A stretch of 64,000 nt of DNA from contig NC_040032.1 in NCBI RefSeq assembly GCF_000972845.2, positions 18,532,636 to 18,596,635 on the forward strand. Reading direction: 5' to 3'. The translations under genes and the position numbers were made by a program. The DNA is from Larimichthys crocea. Its lineage: Eukaryota > Chordata > Actinopteri > Sciaenidae. Below are positions 23,340-36,264 of this stretch, piece by piece. The notes beneath the pieces are model-generated. The model saw only the letters and a program-made list of their open reading frames with translations. It searched no databases and was not told where the DNA came from. How positions within the stretch are numbered: position 1 is the stretch's first letter; each line of letters opens with the position of its first letter.

Positions 23340-23499
23340 TGCGCCTTGCACGCACACTCAATGAAACTAAAACAGAAGAGAGACATGTGTGAAGCTCTCA
23401 CTGTGGTTTAAGTGTTTCCTGTTTACCATGGCAAAAGAAGGCACAAAGTGTGACTGGGCTGACGTAAACAAGAAATCTTGAGCATGTGGTTCATCTGTG
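23340..23499 (+). repeat. 160-bp block C, copy 2
   Basis: Exact copy of 21922-22081, joined on its left to block B and on its right to the second copy of block A. Confidence 0.95.
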
Positions 23500-23501
23500 T
23501 C

Positions 23502-23559
23502 AACAGTGTCTTAGCAAGATATAGTGAAGCTTTTGATAATACAGTATAGTTGGGCAGAA
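23502..23559 (+). repeat. 58-bp block A, copy 2
   Basis: Exact repeat of 23092-23149; beyond it the unique sequence continues. Confidence 0.95.
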
Positions 23560-23779
23560 CAGCTATCTAGCAGCCAAACAGAAGTCTTTGGTTTGTACAG
23601 GAGCTCTCGTGTGAATGTGAAGTAGGGTGGTACAGAAAAAGAGCTCAGAAATCCTTCTAGTTAAATAGTTAAAATGTTTCCTGGACAGCACTGGGTGCTG
23701 TTGAGCTGTCAATACACTGCAGACATGTGATATACACTAAAAGGCATTCCTTGTCCTCTGATAGGCTACTGTCCTGCTG

Positions 23780-23807
23780 TGATGTCATGAGTACTTGCTT
23801 ATAAAAA
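23780..23807 (+). promoter_or_regulatory. Candidate TATA promoter with CRE-like site
   Basis: A TATAAAAA box at 23800-23807, preceded about 15 bp upstream by TGATGTCA, one base from the palindromic cAMP-response element. It lies 3 kb upstream of the receptor ATG, on the same strand. Assignment to the receptor gene is inference from position and from the splice-like donor that follows. Confidence 0.45.
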
Positions 23808-23829
23808 GGGTGATGGGCTCAGCTGCTTT

Positions 23830-24078
23830 AAAAAGGCAAGTGTGGCTGAGAGTGCGTTTGAGCGTGAGCGTGTCCTGGAAAGAGACAGCAAGGCAGAGTG
23901 TGTCTGTGTGTGTTGTGTGTGTGTGCCACACACACAACCAGACGTTCAGAATTCAGAGGAAGGGGAAGAGGCACCCAAGACTTGCTGACAAACACATTAT
24001 AATGATACATTGTGTTGTGGATGTGAAAGCGTCTGGATTATCAAATCACCGGATTGTGAAGCAGAGCAGAGTCTGGAG
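23830..24078 (+). other. Predicted 5' untranslated exon
   Basis: If transcription starts about 25-30 bp after the TATA box, a donor-like CTGGAG|GTAGGA at 24078/24079 would end a ~250-bp leader exon. An acceptor-like GGACTATAG|ATCATGG at 26849/26850 would join it directly to the receptor start codon. No coding is claimed. The intron (24079-26849) holds a retroposon. Confidence 0.4.
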
Positions 24079-25002
24079 GTAGGAAAACAAACTGCAAATT
24101 TTAATGTATGCATATTTCTTCATGCATACACTGTGTTCTGGTGGGTGCATGCACTGTATATATATTTATACATGATACTATTCACACATTTTAGAATTAT
24201 TAAAGCATTAAAAGTATTTCACTTATTTTAACAATGTGTTAATCTTAAAAAACAGTCCATGACGAATAAGGATAAACCTGACGTCTTGGTAGCATATGAT
24301 CAGAGATTTTGTAAATGTGTTTACTGCATATGGATTTCAAACTCTGAAATATTTAAAAAGCATCACTCTTCTCTCAGCCTCTACAGGATTATAATCTCTA
24401 ATCGAACCTAATTTGCAGACATAAATCAGATTGTTTCAGGTGTTTCTCAAATTCATTGAATCCAAACTAGCTTTCATCTTTAGAGTATATGGTTTATTTT
24501 ATCAGGGCAAATAAAATGTTTTATGACTCACTTGTTATTAGAACAGTAACATTCTGCTCACAAAGTACGCAAAGACCTCCCTATCCACCTCATGGTTTGG
24601 TCTACTGTCCTTTAGTTTATTCTACTAAGCTGGGTGTTCTGTGTGCATGTGTATTTGTGTGTTTGCACATGCACTTTTGCCTGTTTGTGCATGTACTATT
24701 GTGGACATTTTTGTGTGTTTGAGTACTCGTATAATTACCACCACTAAGTTATCTTTGTCTAAATATTGTTACATCTAAGTCAATAAATCTCTTATAAATC
24801 AGCTTTCTGTGTGTGTGTTCATCTGTGTGAACAACTCATGCTGGAAGAAGAGCAGAATGACCAGAACTCCTTCCACAAGTTATTAGTTCAGGTAGCCACC
24901 TAGATTATTGATCTGATCGGAGGAGGGAGTGAACTGTCACAAGACACTATCAAAGGGTCGTCAGTGTGAAAGGGTTGCAGGGTCAAGCTTCATGAAGAAA
25001 GC

Positions 25003-25504
25003 AACATGTTACAAACATGAATAAAAGATTAAACCTTTCCTTTCCTCATTCCCCAGAGTTTCTGTGCTCTGTCGTCCAGCAGGTTCTCATGGATCGTGGC
25101 TGCTGCTGTGGTCCTGCATGATGTTCACTACATATATTATTAATGTCATTATTGCTACCATATTTGCTACTGTGGTCATTTTATCATTCATTGTGATTCA
25201 TTGTCATTTTGTCAGTCATTGTAATTGTACAATATGTTTGTGTTGATTTGTCCTGTACACGTGACATCTATTGCACGTCTGTCCGTCGTGGGAGAGGGAT
25301 CCCTCCTCTGTGGCTCTTCCTGAGGTTTCTTCCACCTTTTTTCCCTGTTAAAGGTTTTTTGTGGGCAAGTTTTTCCTCACTCGAACCGAGGGTCTAAGGA
25401 CAGAGGGTGTCACTCCCTGTACAGATTGTAAAGCCCTCTGAGGCAAATGTGTTTTGTGAATTTGGACTATACAAATAAAATTGATTTGATTTGATTTGAT
25501 TTGA
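25003..25504 (+). repeat. Interspersed retroposon copy 2
   Basis: Plus-oriented counterpart of 7088-7560. It ends with ACAAATAAAATTGATTTGAT and further (TTGAT) units, a poly(A)-like signal plus simple tail. It lies in the proposed leader intron of the receptor gene. Confidence 0.8.
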
Positions 25505-26852
25505 TACTGGACAGCGTTTGCTGCAATCCTAGTCTGTCAGGAGCAGACTAAGCTGTGTTTCATTCATTACAAATGAAACAGCCGTCTAAGCATCAGTAAT
25601 AAACGATTGATTTTTAAAATGAGTCTGCAGTTAACTTTACAGCAGATCCATAATCCACACTCCAGCACCTCTGTTCTCTAAATATATATTTGTTGAATTG
25701 GAGACATTTTAGGCAATAGTATGACTGACAGGATACTAACACTTCTAATAATTATGCACTGTATGACTGTGACCACACTGTAAACCTTTGTTTATGTAGG
25801 GTGGCAGTTTATTCCACCTGTTAGATGATTGATGATGGAATTTTTTTTTTTTTAAATCATCCTGGTCCACCCTGGCATTTTGAAATGCATCCCAATATTC
25901 AACACTTTGCTCAGAGACCATGAGAGGACTGGACATGAATCAATGCGTCTCTCTTTACAGCTGGCATTAACACAAGTTTAAGTGTTTGGATTATGTTGGA
26001 GGAATGCCAACACACATATTAATCTAACTATGTATACACACAGAAGACCACTTAACTAAACAACCTGGGAGAAGTCAGCGGTGCATTGAAAAACATGAAC
26101 TGTACATGCTTTTTCCTTGTAACTGTAAGAGCAAAACAAAAGTTAATAGGTAGCAACAGGTAGAATGCAAAACATTCTAAAGCTTTGCTTGCTTTGCAGT
26201 ACTCACAGTATCATCCCTCAACTGGAATGGTCAGTATAATAGTGAAAGATCACCAGATGTCTGCTGTCAGCTGGACATTGCTGTAAAAAAGCCTTGATGC
26301 TCATCTAACCCACCTTCCATGTACGTAGGCGTGTGCTCATTTCAGGTCTTGCCAGGCACCTTTTTGCATGTCCTCATCTCTTTCTTAAAAAAGCACAATA
26401 ATGCCCCAAAAATACATTTAAAATAATGTGTTCACTGTAAATTGGCTGAAAAATAGAGGCAGATGGTGAGCTGGTATGGACATGAGAAACATACATGCTA
26501 TTACATCATAGCAGGACACAGTGCACAATGCTGACTGCTGAACTTGATGAACCCATGATAATACTAAGATAACACAAAGGCAGATAACTTTCTGTGTGAA
26601 AGAGCACATATGTTAATCTCTATAGGAAAGGCAGGCAGGGTCATGAGTTGACCTATGACCTATTTTCATGCAAAAGTACTGCTCCAATTTAGATGCAATT
26701 TGTTGTGTTTGACAGTAAGACACCTCCTTCTACTAATGGTGTTCTGTCTGATCATGTAAAGCCAGTTCAGGTATCTTACAGCCTGAAATGGACCCCACTC
26801 TTAACCTGTTATGAAAAAATCTGTGTTGTTTTGTGTATTTGGACTATAGATC

Positions 26853-29800
26853 ATGGAAGTGAGCTCTGTCTCAGCACTGGCTAATCAGTCAGAGCACAGG
26901 AACTCGTCTGTTTTGCCAGGGAGATCTTCAGAGTACAGCGATGCAGAGCTCGTGCTGTTGGGTGTTGCGATGGCTATTCTGATTATGGCTGTAGTCTTTG
27001 GTAAGTCACAAAATATTTAATCATTTCAATTAGTTGGTGGTTTGTTGGATACATTTATTGGAGGATCGAAACTGAAGTATTATTTTTGCAACTTTTAAAT
27101 GTCTCTTTTAGTTACACTACTCTTTTTTCCGTCCAGGTAACGTGCTGGTGATTACAGCCATCCTGCGGTTTCAGCGGCTCCAGACTGTCACCAACCTCTT
27201 CATTGCTTCGCTGGCTATTGCTGACCTCATCATGGGTTTGGTTGTGGTTCCCTTTGGCTCCAGTTACATCCTGCTGGAATCCTGGCAGTTTGGAAATTTC
27301 ATGTGTGAATTTTGGACAGCGGCTGATGTGCTATGTGTGACGGCCAGTATTGAAACCCTGTGTGTGATTGCTCTGGACCGTTACCTTGCCATCACCTCGC
27401 CATTGCGCTACCCAACGCTACTCACTAGGTATGACCAAACATTTTGATCTTGAAGTAGAATAATTATTTATATAATATGATAATTATGAAATTGCATATG
27501 TTGGGCTTTGGTTTCACATTTTATGGTTAAAGTGGGGGCTGTGTCACTCCCTCGACACAACAGATAGGTACATAATGCAGAAGCCTCTACAGAGTTAGAT
27601 AAGAATGTTGGACCACATATATCCTTGTCTGTAAGCTAATGACCATCTATGGACATACAGTAGTTGTGTTACTGTCCTGAGAGCATACAGACGAGCCAGA
27701 GGACAGCTTCTTCAGAACTGAGGGAACATCATGTCATGACAAGGATATGGGTAAATCCTCCATTGTCCATGGCCAAGCTTCAATAAACCTTTCACCCAAA
27801 TCATCTTGGACTCCTGTGAACTTTCTCTGCACTGACTGAACTGACTCAATAAAAGTCTCCACAGCATTAGGCAAGGGATTGTATCATGGTGATTCCTTGG
27901 TGCCACCACTACCTACAGTGCCTTAAAAAGTATTCAGACCCTTTGAACTTTTTCACATTTTGCCACCTCACAACCACAAACTTAAATGCTTTTTTTAATT
28001 GAGATTTTATGTGATCGATCAACACAAAGTAGCACATAATTGTGAAGTGGAACAGAAATGATACATAGCTTTCAAAATTTCATTTTTCCAAAAATGTGGT
28101 GTGCATTTGTATTCGCCCCCCCCTGCATCAATACTTTGTAGAGCCACCTTTCGCTGCAATTACAGCTGCAAGTCTTTTGGGGTATGGCTCTACCAGCTTT
28201 GCACACCTAGACACTGAAATTTTTGCCCATTCTTATTTGCAAAATAGCTCAAGCTCAGCCAGATTGGATGGAGAGCGTTTGTGAACAGCAATTTTCAAGT
28301 CCTGCCACAGATGCTCAATGGGATTATGTGCTACTTTTTGTTGGTCTATCGTATAAAATCTCAACTAAATACATTCAAGTTTGTGATTGTGATTGTGAAG
28401 TTCAAGGGGTATGAATACTCTTTCAAGGCACTGTACATGTTTAAACTTTACAGCATGTTGTACATCTAGCCACACCCCAAACAATAATGTCCCAGTAGGT
28501 GTTTCCCATCTAATGTCAAAGACAAAACAAAAGCATAGGAGCAACAGTGCAGCATAACTTTCCACTTTATTACTCAGCATGGTCTTCTTATGGAGATTTG
28601 GTCCTCTAAAATGTGTGTAAAGTGTTTTTTTTTTTAGGGAACCTTTCTGATAGAAGCTCATCTCTATCAAACATACAACTTAAAGAGAAACTGCACAGAT
28701 TTTACACAAATCAAATCAATCAAAATCAGGTCTTGAGTACTGCATATGTGAGACAGTTGTTTCAAGTTGTTGAGGTGTCAGAGGGAGCAGAGCAAAATCT
28801 GATAAATTTCCTTGAGTGACGTAACTTGAGGCAACAAGGGCGGAAAACTACAATTTTGAAAATGAAAAAAAGTCTGGATTTTGAAACTACAGAGAAATGA
28901 CTGTTGCATTGTGAGTAATGTAATCAGAAAGTTTTGTCACAAAAGAAGAATGCATGGAACAAAAGATGATTTTAACCTCACATTTTCTTTATGCATGTAC
29001 TTTCTCTTTGCTGCTGTCCAGGGGCCGGGCCTTTGCAGTGGTCCTCGGGGTTTGGGCAGTGGCTTCCCTCATCTCCTTCCTGCCCATCCATCTGAAGTTG
29101 TGGGTGTCAAGTGATAAGAAAGCTCTCCAGTGTTTAGCCAATGAACACTGCTGTGATTTCAACACCAATGCAGCGTACGCAGTGTCTTCCTCCATTGTGT
29201 CGTTTTACCTGCCACTGGTAGTGATGATTTTCCTGTACTCCCGGGTCTTCCAAGAGGCTCAGAAACAGCTGGAGAAAATCAGAGGGAGGGAGAGACACTT
29301 TTATAACTTGCATTACACTGCAGAGCTGAATTATCCAAATGATAGTCCTGCAATGAATAAACTCAGGACAGGAACTGAGGTGGGAGAACAAGCTGTGGGG
29401 GACAGACTAAACATACAGAAAATGGGAGTTATAGACACAGGAAAACACTCTGCTACAAAGCGTCTTAAGTTCTGTCTTAAGGAGCACAAGGCTGTGAAAA
29501 CTCTGGGGATCATCATGGGAACCTTCACATTATGTTGGCTACCCTTCTTCATCCTCAACATCCTCATGACCTTCCTCAACTTGGGTGACATTAAACTGCT
29601 TTTCAGACTCCTTAACTGGCTTGGATACTCCAACTCAGCCTTCAACCCACTCATCTACTGCCGCAGCCCTGACTTCAGGCACGCTTTTCAGGAGATTCTT
29701 TGTTTGAGGGCTAAAGGTGGCAGTTGGGGAGAAAGAAGAGGATGGGGTTGGTGCAGGGAGAGAGTTTGTTGCTCCGAACCCCCTGGCAAGACAAATGGGA

Positions 29801-29961
29801 GCTCAGACCTGAATGGTGTTAGGAGGCTTAATGTTCAGCAAAGGTTAGGGTGGAAGGGCAGTTTTGAGAGCTCTATTCAAGACAGCTCACTGACTCTGGC
29901 TCCTTCAACTTCTTGCTGTGAACAGGTTTTAGAAGTAGCTCCTGGTTCTCTGACAAACTGA
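26853..29961 (+). CDS. adrb2: Beta-2-like adrenergic receptor, three coding exons
   Basis: Join of 26853-27000, 27137-27428 and 29022-29961 gives 459 codons. Introns are GT/AG and split codons 50 and 147. It is a class A catecholamine GPCR of the plasma membrane that couples to Gs. Two N-glycosylation sites sit in the N-terminus (N11, N17). N51, D79, the disulfide C106, amine-binding D113 and the D130-R131-Y132 triplet have the same numbers as in human ADRB2. Also visible are the TM5 serines ([12 protein letters not shown]), the TM6 CWLPFF, the TM7 [15 protein letters not shown] and a membrane-proximal Cys after it. The loop [18 protein letters not shown] is ADRB2-like rather than ADRB1 or ADRB3. 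Mammalian ADRB2 is intronless, so the two introns are notable. The C-tail diverges and ends in SLTN. Paralogue identity (adrb2a, adrb2b or another teleost beta receptor) needs a tree. Confidence 0.85.
27916..28433 (-). mobile_element. Tc1-like transposon fossil in receptor intron 2
   Basis: Ends are CAGTGCCTTAAAAAGTATTC on the left and GAATACTCTTTCAAGGCACTG on the right, flanked by TA on both sides. The minus strand shows the transposase C-terminus in pieces ([11 protein letters not shown], then [20 protein letters not shown]) with stops. At about 28329 the coding part jumps into the right end, so most of the gene is deleted. Confidence 0.9.
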
Positions 29962-32806
29962 CAGGCAAACACTTCTGATAATGGGAGCTGTAAGGAAAAT
30001 CTGGCTTCTGTTGCACAACCAATTACTGTGGACTTTACATTGTGTGTAATATGTGTGCATAACCAGAAACATTCAGTTTGATTAAGCTCAAAATGTTAGT
30101 TTTGGTTTGGAATGACTCAACCTTTTGGTCTTTTTGATTTTAATATTGGTCTTTAATAGTACGTTATGTGTGTTTTGGTCAGTGTTACTGAAGTTTTACT
30201 TGTGATAACTCTTACTCTTTGCTACTGTAGTCAACTGTAAATCACAAAGGCAGACCTCACATCAACAATACAATGTGCAAAACACACATCCTGAAAAAAA
30301 TTATAACCAGACAACAAACACAGAAAAAGCATTAGCAAACACCAAACACGAGCTTCACCAAACTGCTGTAAGATGGATAACTGTATATGTTATCCGATAA
30401 CATATACATGATATCAGTAGATTGTAATGGATAAATAGGAGTGAATTATAAGAGGATTCTGCTGTTTCTGTTGATGTTACATGTTTCACAGTGAACAGGT
30501 GAAAACCTTTTCACTTATTCACTGTGATGTAATGACTAAATGATGAAAAATATTGCATTCCAAAATGTTTCTTCAAAAAGTGGCTGTTGTTGATAAAAAT
30601 AAAAAATAAAGTAATAAAATAAGAAGATAGGTAGGAAGGTTAGGAAGAGGCAGGTCATGCACTCCATGCACCCTCATGACTGCAGTTCACATGACATAAT
30701 GCAGAGATATATTACACCAACTGCTTACCACCAGTAGAAGATTCAGATTTAATGAATTTACTAAAATCACATTTGATTTGATTGACAGTGACAGTAACAA
30801 CCCACCACCTGTCAACAGATTCTGATTGTACTGGTGTGTGTGTAGCCACACAGTATAAACAGCGAGAAGCTCTGCATGTAAAATAACCAAAAAGTAGATA
30901 GATAAAAAACAATGTGTTGTTGTGTTGTGGGAGCCGATCACTCAAGAAGCTGAAAAAAACGTTTTTATGGCTCATGGCTTTTAGATATTTAAATAAAAGG
31001 AGTATTCTTTCAATATACAGCCACAAGGCAAGAAGCACAAGTAGAAATTTAGAACCATATCTGTGCTAATTATTCATCCAGATAAAAGCTCCATGAAATA
31101 GAGATTTTAAAAAAACATTTTGTTTATCCTGTAGCTAGAAGTCTTATTTACAATGATAAGATCATCAACATTGCGCCTGGTTTTTATTCCTTCCTGATAA
31201 ACCTCATAGCTGGTCCAAAATCATTTTCTGGTGTATATTTGTATATCAGATAAACATCTAAGACTCAAACTTGTGACTATCATGCGGTCGCTTTCGTTCA
31301 TCATGTATTACCTCAAACTATTTTCCCTCTCTATCTCTCTATCCAAACATCAGCATCTACCCGCTCATTCCTTTCATCCAGCCTGCTTTAGCTCTGTTAT
31401 AGTGAACATCTACATGACAGAACTTCATTATCATTTTCATCCACAGTGTACACACTGTAAAAACAGATTACAGCTCAGATTACACAGAAGTTACAGTTTT
31501 CTTTTTTTACATTAATCACAAACTTGGTTGAAGGGAAAGTGTGTTATATTTTTTATTTGCTAATCCAGAGAGATAATGATAAAGTATCCCACCTACAGTT
31601 AAAATAATCTCTGCAGCCCTGCTTTCATATGTATTGAGAATTATGTAATTTGTAATAAAAATGACACCTTAACAGGGGTCAATAAGTGGCAACTGTGTAC
31701 TGTAAATGTGATCTGCACATGTGTGTTTATCTGTATGTGTGTTTTGTGTATTTGTATTTCTGATGTGATATTAATGATTTGTACTTTTTAAAGCTTGAAA
31801 CATGCCATTGAATATAATTTACTGTAATGTCTTGGATAAACTAAATGTTTTGGTATTTTTATTTCAGATTCTAGTTCTCCAGAAAGAACAAATGTGTTGT
31901 TCTAATACGTGTTTTGTATCATTTGTTCTTCCATGTGGACATTGGATCACAGAGCTTGAGCAGCACTGAAACACATGAGTCTACACTTATGTTATAGTCG
32001 TGTGTCCGTCATGAGATACTGAGACAAATCTGAAACTTCCTTTGTCAAAACTCAAGGTTAACTGTGATAAATGTAGCTTTTGACCAGAGGAACAGATTCT
32101 CTTTTCTACCTCCATCAGACTCACATGAATGTCATCTCATTTCTGTAAACATTATTGAGCTGTTGTATATTTTTGTGAGGGGGGGGGTGTCTGATCTTAA
32201 TCTGTCAGAAAGATACTGTTAACATAACAGCAGACAAATGATGATACAATCCATCTACTAAAATAACATTCAGCCAAACAAACATGATCACTTAGCTGAC
32301 TGTGTGATTGGTTGTAAATAAAATTAGACTTTTTCTTCAGTTATTAAATAAGTGTTTTTTGGTTCAATTGACAGACTTCCTTCTTTTAAAAAAAGCAGTG
32401 CAGAGGCATTTTTATTAGACTAGATGCTAATTTAATCCTTCCTGTAAACAGTGCCAAGTACAGCAGTGAAAAGTTTTCACCTTAGCACTGGCACTCACTA
32501 CCAATCCATAACGGCATTAATGATCTGTTCGAGTGGCCAGCTGAACTACAAACTGGCAGAAAATGAGCTGCATGCTGTTGACCGAGCCGAGCAGTCATCA
32601 AAAAGATCTAATTTTTAAAGAAAATACAAGAAACGTCCATAACTGTGATGGTTTTGCCAAACTTTGCCTCAAAGGATTCTTTGTCGACATGTTGAAATGT
32701 GATTCTGCAACCTTTTTAACCAACCCATGAGACAGAGACGTTTTGTGCTTATTCAGTCAACCAAGTTGGTCATGAGGACTCGGCTTGCCTGTTTGCATTA
32801 TAGTTA

Positions 32807-32808
<2 letters not shown>
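29962..32808. other. Receptor 3' flank and intergenic DNA
   Basis: No further gene seen. Clustered AATAAA motifs at about 30598-30625 are candidates for the receptor poly(A) signal, which would make a ~650-bp 3' UTR. The rest is AT-rich. Confidence 0.4.
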
Positions 32809-32877
<69 letters not shown>

Positions 32878-33046
32878 TGTGTGTGGGAGACGTACAGTGA
32901 CAGGTGCAGGTGGTCACAGCAGCAACAGTATCAGCTGCTGCAGAGGAAATATAATCGGCTATACTGCCTCAATACACACACACACATACACACACACTTT
33001 ACAGCTTTACAGTTTGACATGAGAACACAGTGTATGTATAGGTATA

Positions 33047-33077
<31 letters not shown>

Positions 33078-33080
33078 CTG
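32809..33080 (+). repeat. TG/CA microsatellite cluster
   Basis: A near-perfect (GT)n of about 75 bp (32809-32885), a short CA run (about 32974-32997) and another (TG)n (about 33045-33079). Cys/Val- and His/Thr-rich frames across it are artefacts. Confidence 0.95.
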
Positions 33081-33159
33081 TGTATGCGTGTTTCCATGGA
33101 ACAAGTGTCCAATTTAGGTATGTTAAGGTTAATGTATTTAACATGCATGCCTTCTTGTT

Positions 33160-33300
33160 GTGCCCTGTTCATTAGTAGTATCTATTAGTGTCTTGGCTTG
33201 GTTCCTGGCTTCTTTTTTCACTTGTGTTTGTTTTTAGGATTAAAACCTGCAATCTGATCTGATCTGTGTCGTGGACTGTGTCTTCTGTTCATGTAACACC
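33160..33300 (+). repeat. Possible LTR remnant
   Basis: The stretch ...GGTTCCTGGCTTC...AGGATTAAAACCTGCAATCTG...CATGTAACA resembles the R-U5 part of fish gypsy LTRs. No internal sequence or target duplication is visible, so this is tentative. Confidence 0.25.
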
Positions 33301-33576
33301 AACTGGTTTTACTGACCTGACACATGATGAGTTAAACTTCAACATCACTGCAGTACAGTAAGATGGGAACATCAAGCACTGATAGAGAACCAACTTTTCT
33401 GTTACATTAAAAATCTGTGCAGGACACAAACAGCTCAGACTGCTCTGACTTCAGCTTTGGAGAGGATGTTCCCCTGTGTGATTCCATTACATAAAATAGT
33501 TTATTGTTAGTTCTCAGTGTTTAGTTTGAGGGACCATTTCCACTGAAAAGAGGTTATAAAACCTTTAACTAAATCT

Positions 33577-34008
33577 GAGTTACCATGTGCTTCCTGTTTC
33601 TATACTGTTTACTGTAGTCTCTATCCCCCTAACCTTCAGCCTAATTTGAGTTGATATGCACTAATTTCTATTAAACCAATTGAAAGAGATATAGTTTTAA
33701 ATGTTTTGCATCCTCACCCTCACCCTGTGTGTATCTGCTCTCATGTCCCTGTCAAACATTCATCGGGGTGTGTCTGGGCGTTTTATCCTGTTGTTATGAG
33801 GTGTTAACTGGCTTTATAAACAACTGACAATCACATATATCCTGCATTATCACTCCACAAACCACAAAGGCCTAAGCATTTGTGGACACAAACACATGCA
33901 AGAGTACACACATGCATGCACACACTCCTGTTGACAAGCTGATGCACTTTAATCCCTGCAGATCAAAACAGATCCTCTGAGCTGCCCAAGGCACAGAGCT
34001 GGAGGCAT
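33577..34008 (+). repeat. Duplicated block, copy 1
   Basis: Starts GAGTTACCATGTGCTTCC and ends at CTGGAGGCAT. Closely matches 35563-36026 in the same orientation. It is followed by only about four CTAT units and then ACATGCATATGCACATG. Confidence 0.95.
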
Positions 34009-35562
34009 CTATCTATCTATACATGCATATGCACATGTGTACATGTATGTATGCTGATGTAATATGTGCAAACACACATATGCAAGCACATATTAGCACA
34101 CACATGCACACACTAGCTATGCAGAACATACATACACAGATACACAATGTCCTGAATGTGCGTGTGTGTTACAGGGACAAAGATGTGCCAAGTGTATCTT
34201 ATGATCACAGAGAGTTTATAGATGGTGAGCTTGTGTTGCTGCCTGAACTGAAGCCGACCCAACATCTCCTGCCAAAAAGCAAGAAAGGCAGTGAGAACAG
34301 ACAGATCTCTCTGTGTGTTTGTCCGTCTGCTGGTGTGTCACACACGTACAAACACCACATCTATCCAAAAGAGGTGTGAAGCCCAAAAGTTGCGCTGTGT
34401 CATACATCTAAAGGTGACGATGATGTAAAGCTTTGCACCATCTGAACACAGCAATGCTTCTTCTCAAATATCTACAACCTGCAGTATGTCTAGCTGCAGC
34501 ACATGCATGTTCTAATATTTAATTTTTCTTCAGGGTCATTTTCCACTTTTCAGTCACAATGATGCAGAAAGAGGCAAACAGACAGGCCAAAAATATTTTT
34601 GAGAAGAAGTTTGAGCTCATGTGACTATCAAACACAGTACAGAGTTTCATGAACACTATATATAGCAGTATAAACATTTTTATAGAGGCTATCCTCCTTT
34701 TTAAAGAATGTATGCACTCCAGCCTGCATGTGTGCGTGTGTGTCGTGTAAGTGGGCGACGTCTCTTCCACAGTTGACTGCTGTTTGCACAGAGACATTAC
34801 ATAATGTTTGTCTGCCCTTGGGTGCTCAGGTGGAGGCACCTGAGAGTCACTCAAAGCAAGTGTTCTCCCTGAACTGAGGCGATAAACTGTGAGAGAGGGA
34901 GGGGAAGCAGACAGATTCAGAAACAGTGAACAAATAAAAGCCCAATGAACTTCGTCAAATCTAATTTATTTACAGTTTTGCCTCTCATAAATGTGTTTTT
35001 ATCAGAGTGCTACAGGGTTTCATAACTTCCCACGCACTAAAAATTAATAGTTACAATAATTATCACCATGTTCAACAAAGACTTGGTAGTTAAAGCAACA
35101 TTATGTAACTTTTCCACCATAAAATAACAGATTTTAAATCTTGATCTTGAATCTTTGATGCTACACTGACTTGTAATAGGGTAAATGGTGCCTCTTTCCC
35201 ACTGCGCCCTGTTCTTGTACTATGTAACTTTGTACTCCTGCAAGAAGAGCTAGCAATTTATGCCAATAAGTCAGACATCATCATATGTTTTATTTTTATG
35301 AAGAAAATATTTTCTGGTTTTCCTTCTGATGTCCTCCGACCACTGCAACTCTAGTACTGTAAGCTAATGTTCTCATTTTGATCTCAGTTTGTTAGGTTAA
35401 GTCAAACAACTTTGAAATTTGACTTATACATACTGTATTCATACAGCTTTGTCATCGTAGGCGATTAATTTAATGCCACCATGGGCCGTGCTTTCCACAA
35501 TTGGTTGTATATCCTGAGCCTACATCTCATACTGCTAACACTGGTGCAGTAAAATTTTGCAC
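34009..35562. other. Intergenic between the duplicate blocks
   Basis: No domain-bearing reading frame. A 118-codon frame at 34023-34379 is His/Thr/Met-rich because of CA-rich sequence. Confidence 0.4.
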
Positions 35563-36026
35563 GAGTTACCATGTGCTTCCTGTTTCTATACTGTGTAGTC
35601 TCTATCCCCCTAACCTTCAGCCTTATTTGAGTTGATATGCACTAATTTCTATTAAACTAATTGAAAGAGATATAGTTTTAAATGTTTTGCATCCTCACCC
35701 ATTGAAAGAGATATAGTTTTAAATGTTTTGCATCCTCACCCTCACCCTGTGTGTATCTGCTCTCATGTCCCTGTCAAACATTCATTGGGGTGTGTCTGGG
35801 CGTTTTATCCTGTTGTTATGAGGTGTTAACTGGCTTTATAAACAACTGACAATCACATATATCCTGCATTATCACTCAACCACAAAGGCCCAAGCATTTG
35901 TGGACACACACACATGCAGGAGTACACACATGCATGCACACACTCCTGTTGACAAGCTGATGCACTTTAATCCCTGCAGATCAAAACAGATCCTCTGAGC
36001 TGCCCAAGGCACAGAGCTGGAAGCAT
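35563..36026 (+). repeat. Duplicated block, copy 2
   Basis: Second copy, about 2 kb from the first. It contains a private 41-bp tandem duplication (35660-35700 and 35701-35741, ATTGAAAGAGATATAG...CTCACCC). It continues into large CA and CTAT arrays. Confidence 0.95.
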
Positions 36027-36032
36027 GCCTTC

Positions 36033-36038
<6 letters not shown>

Positions 36039-36071
<33 letters not shown>
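36039..36071 (+). repeat. (CA)n microsatellite
   Basis: About sixteen CA units directly before the CTAT array. Confidence 0.95.
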
Positions 36072-36074
<3 letters not shown>

Positions 36075-36080
36075 CACACA

Positions 36081-36136
<56 letters not shown>

Positions 36137-36137
36137 G

Positions 36138-36184
<47 letters not shown>

Positions 36185-36193
36185 GTATCTATG

Positions 36194-36263
<70 letters not shown>
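36081..36263 (+). repeat. (CTAT)n expansion
   Basis: About 45 CTAT units with rare interruptions (TTTGTATC twice, GTATC). It is followed by ACATGCATATGCACATG as in copy 1, so this is the same locus with a greatly expanded array. Confidence 0.95.

Positions 36264-36264
<1 letters not shown>

Noticed and set aside
32785..33117. Cys/Val-rich open frame
   Set aside because: It is a translated TG microsatellite.
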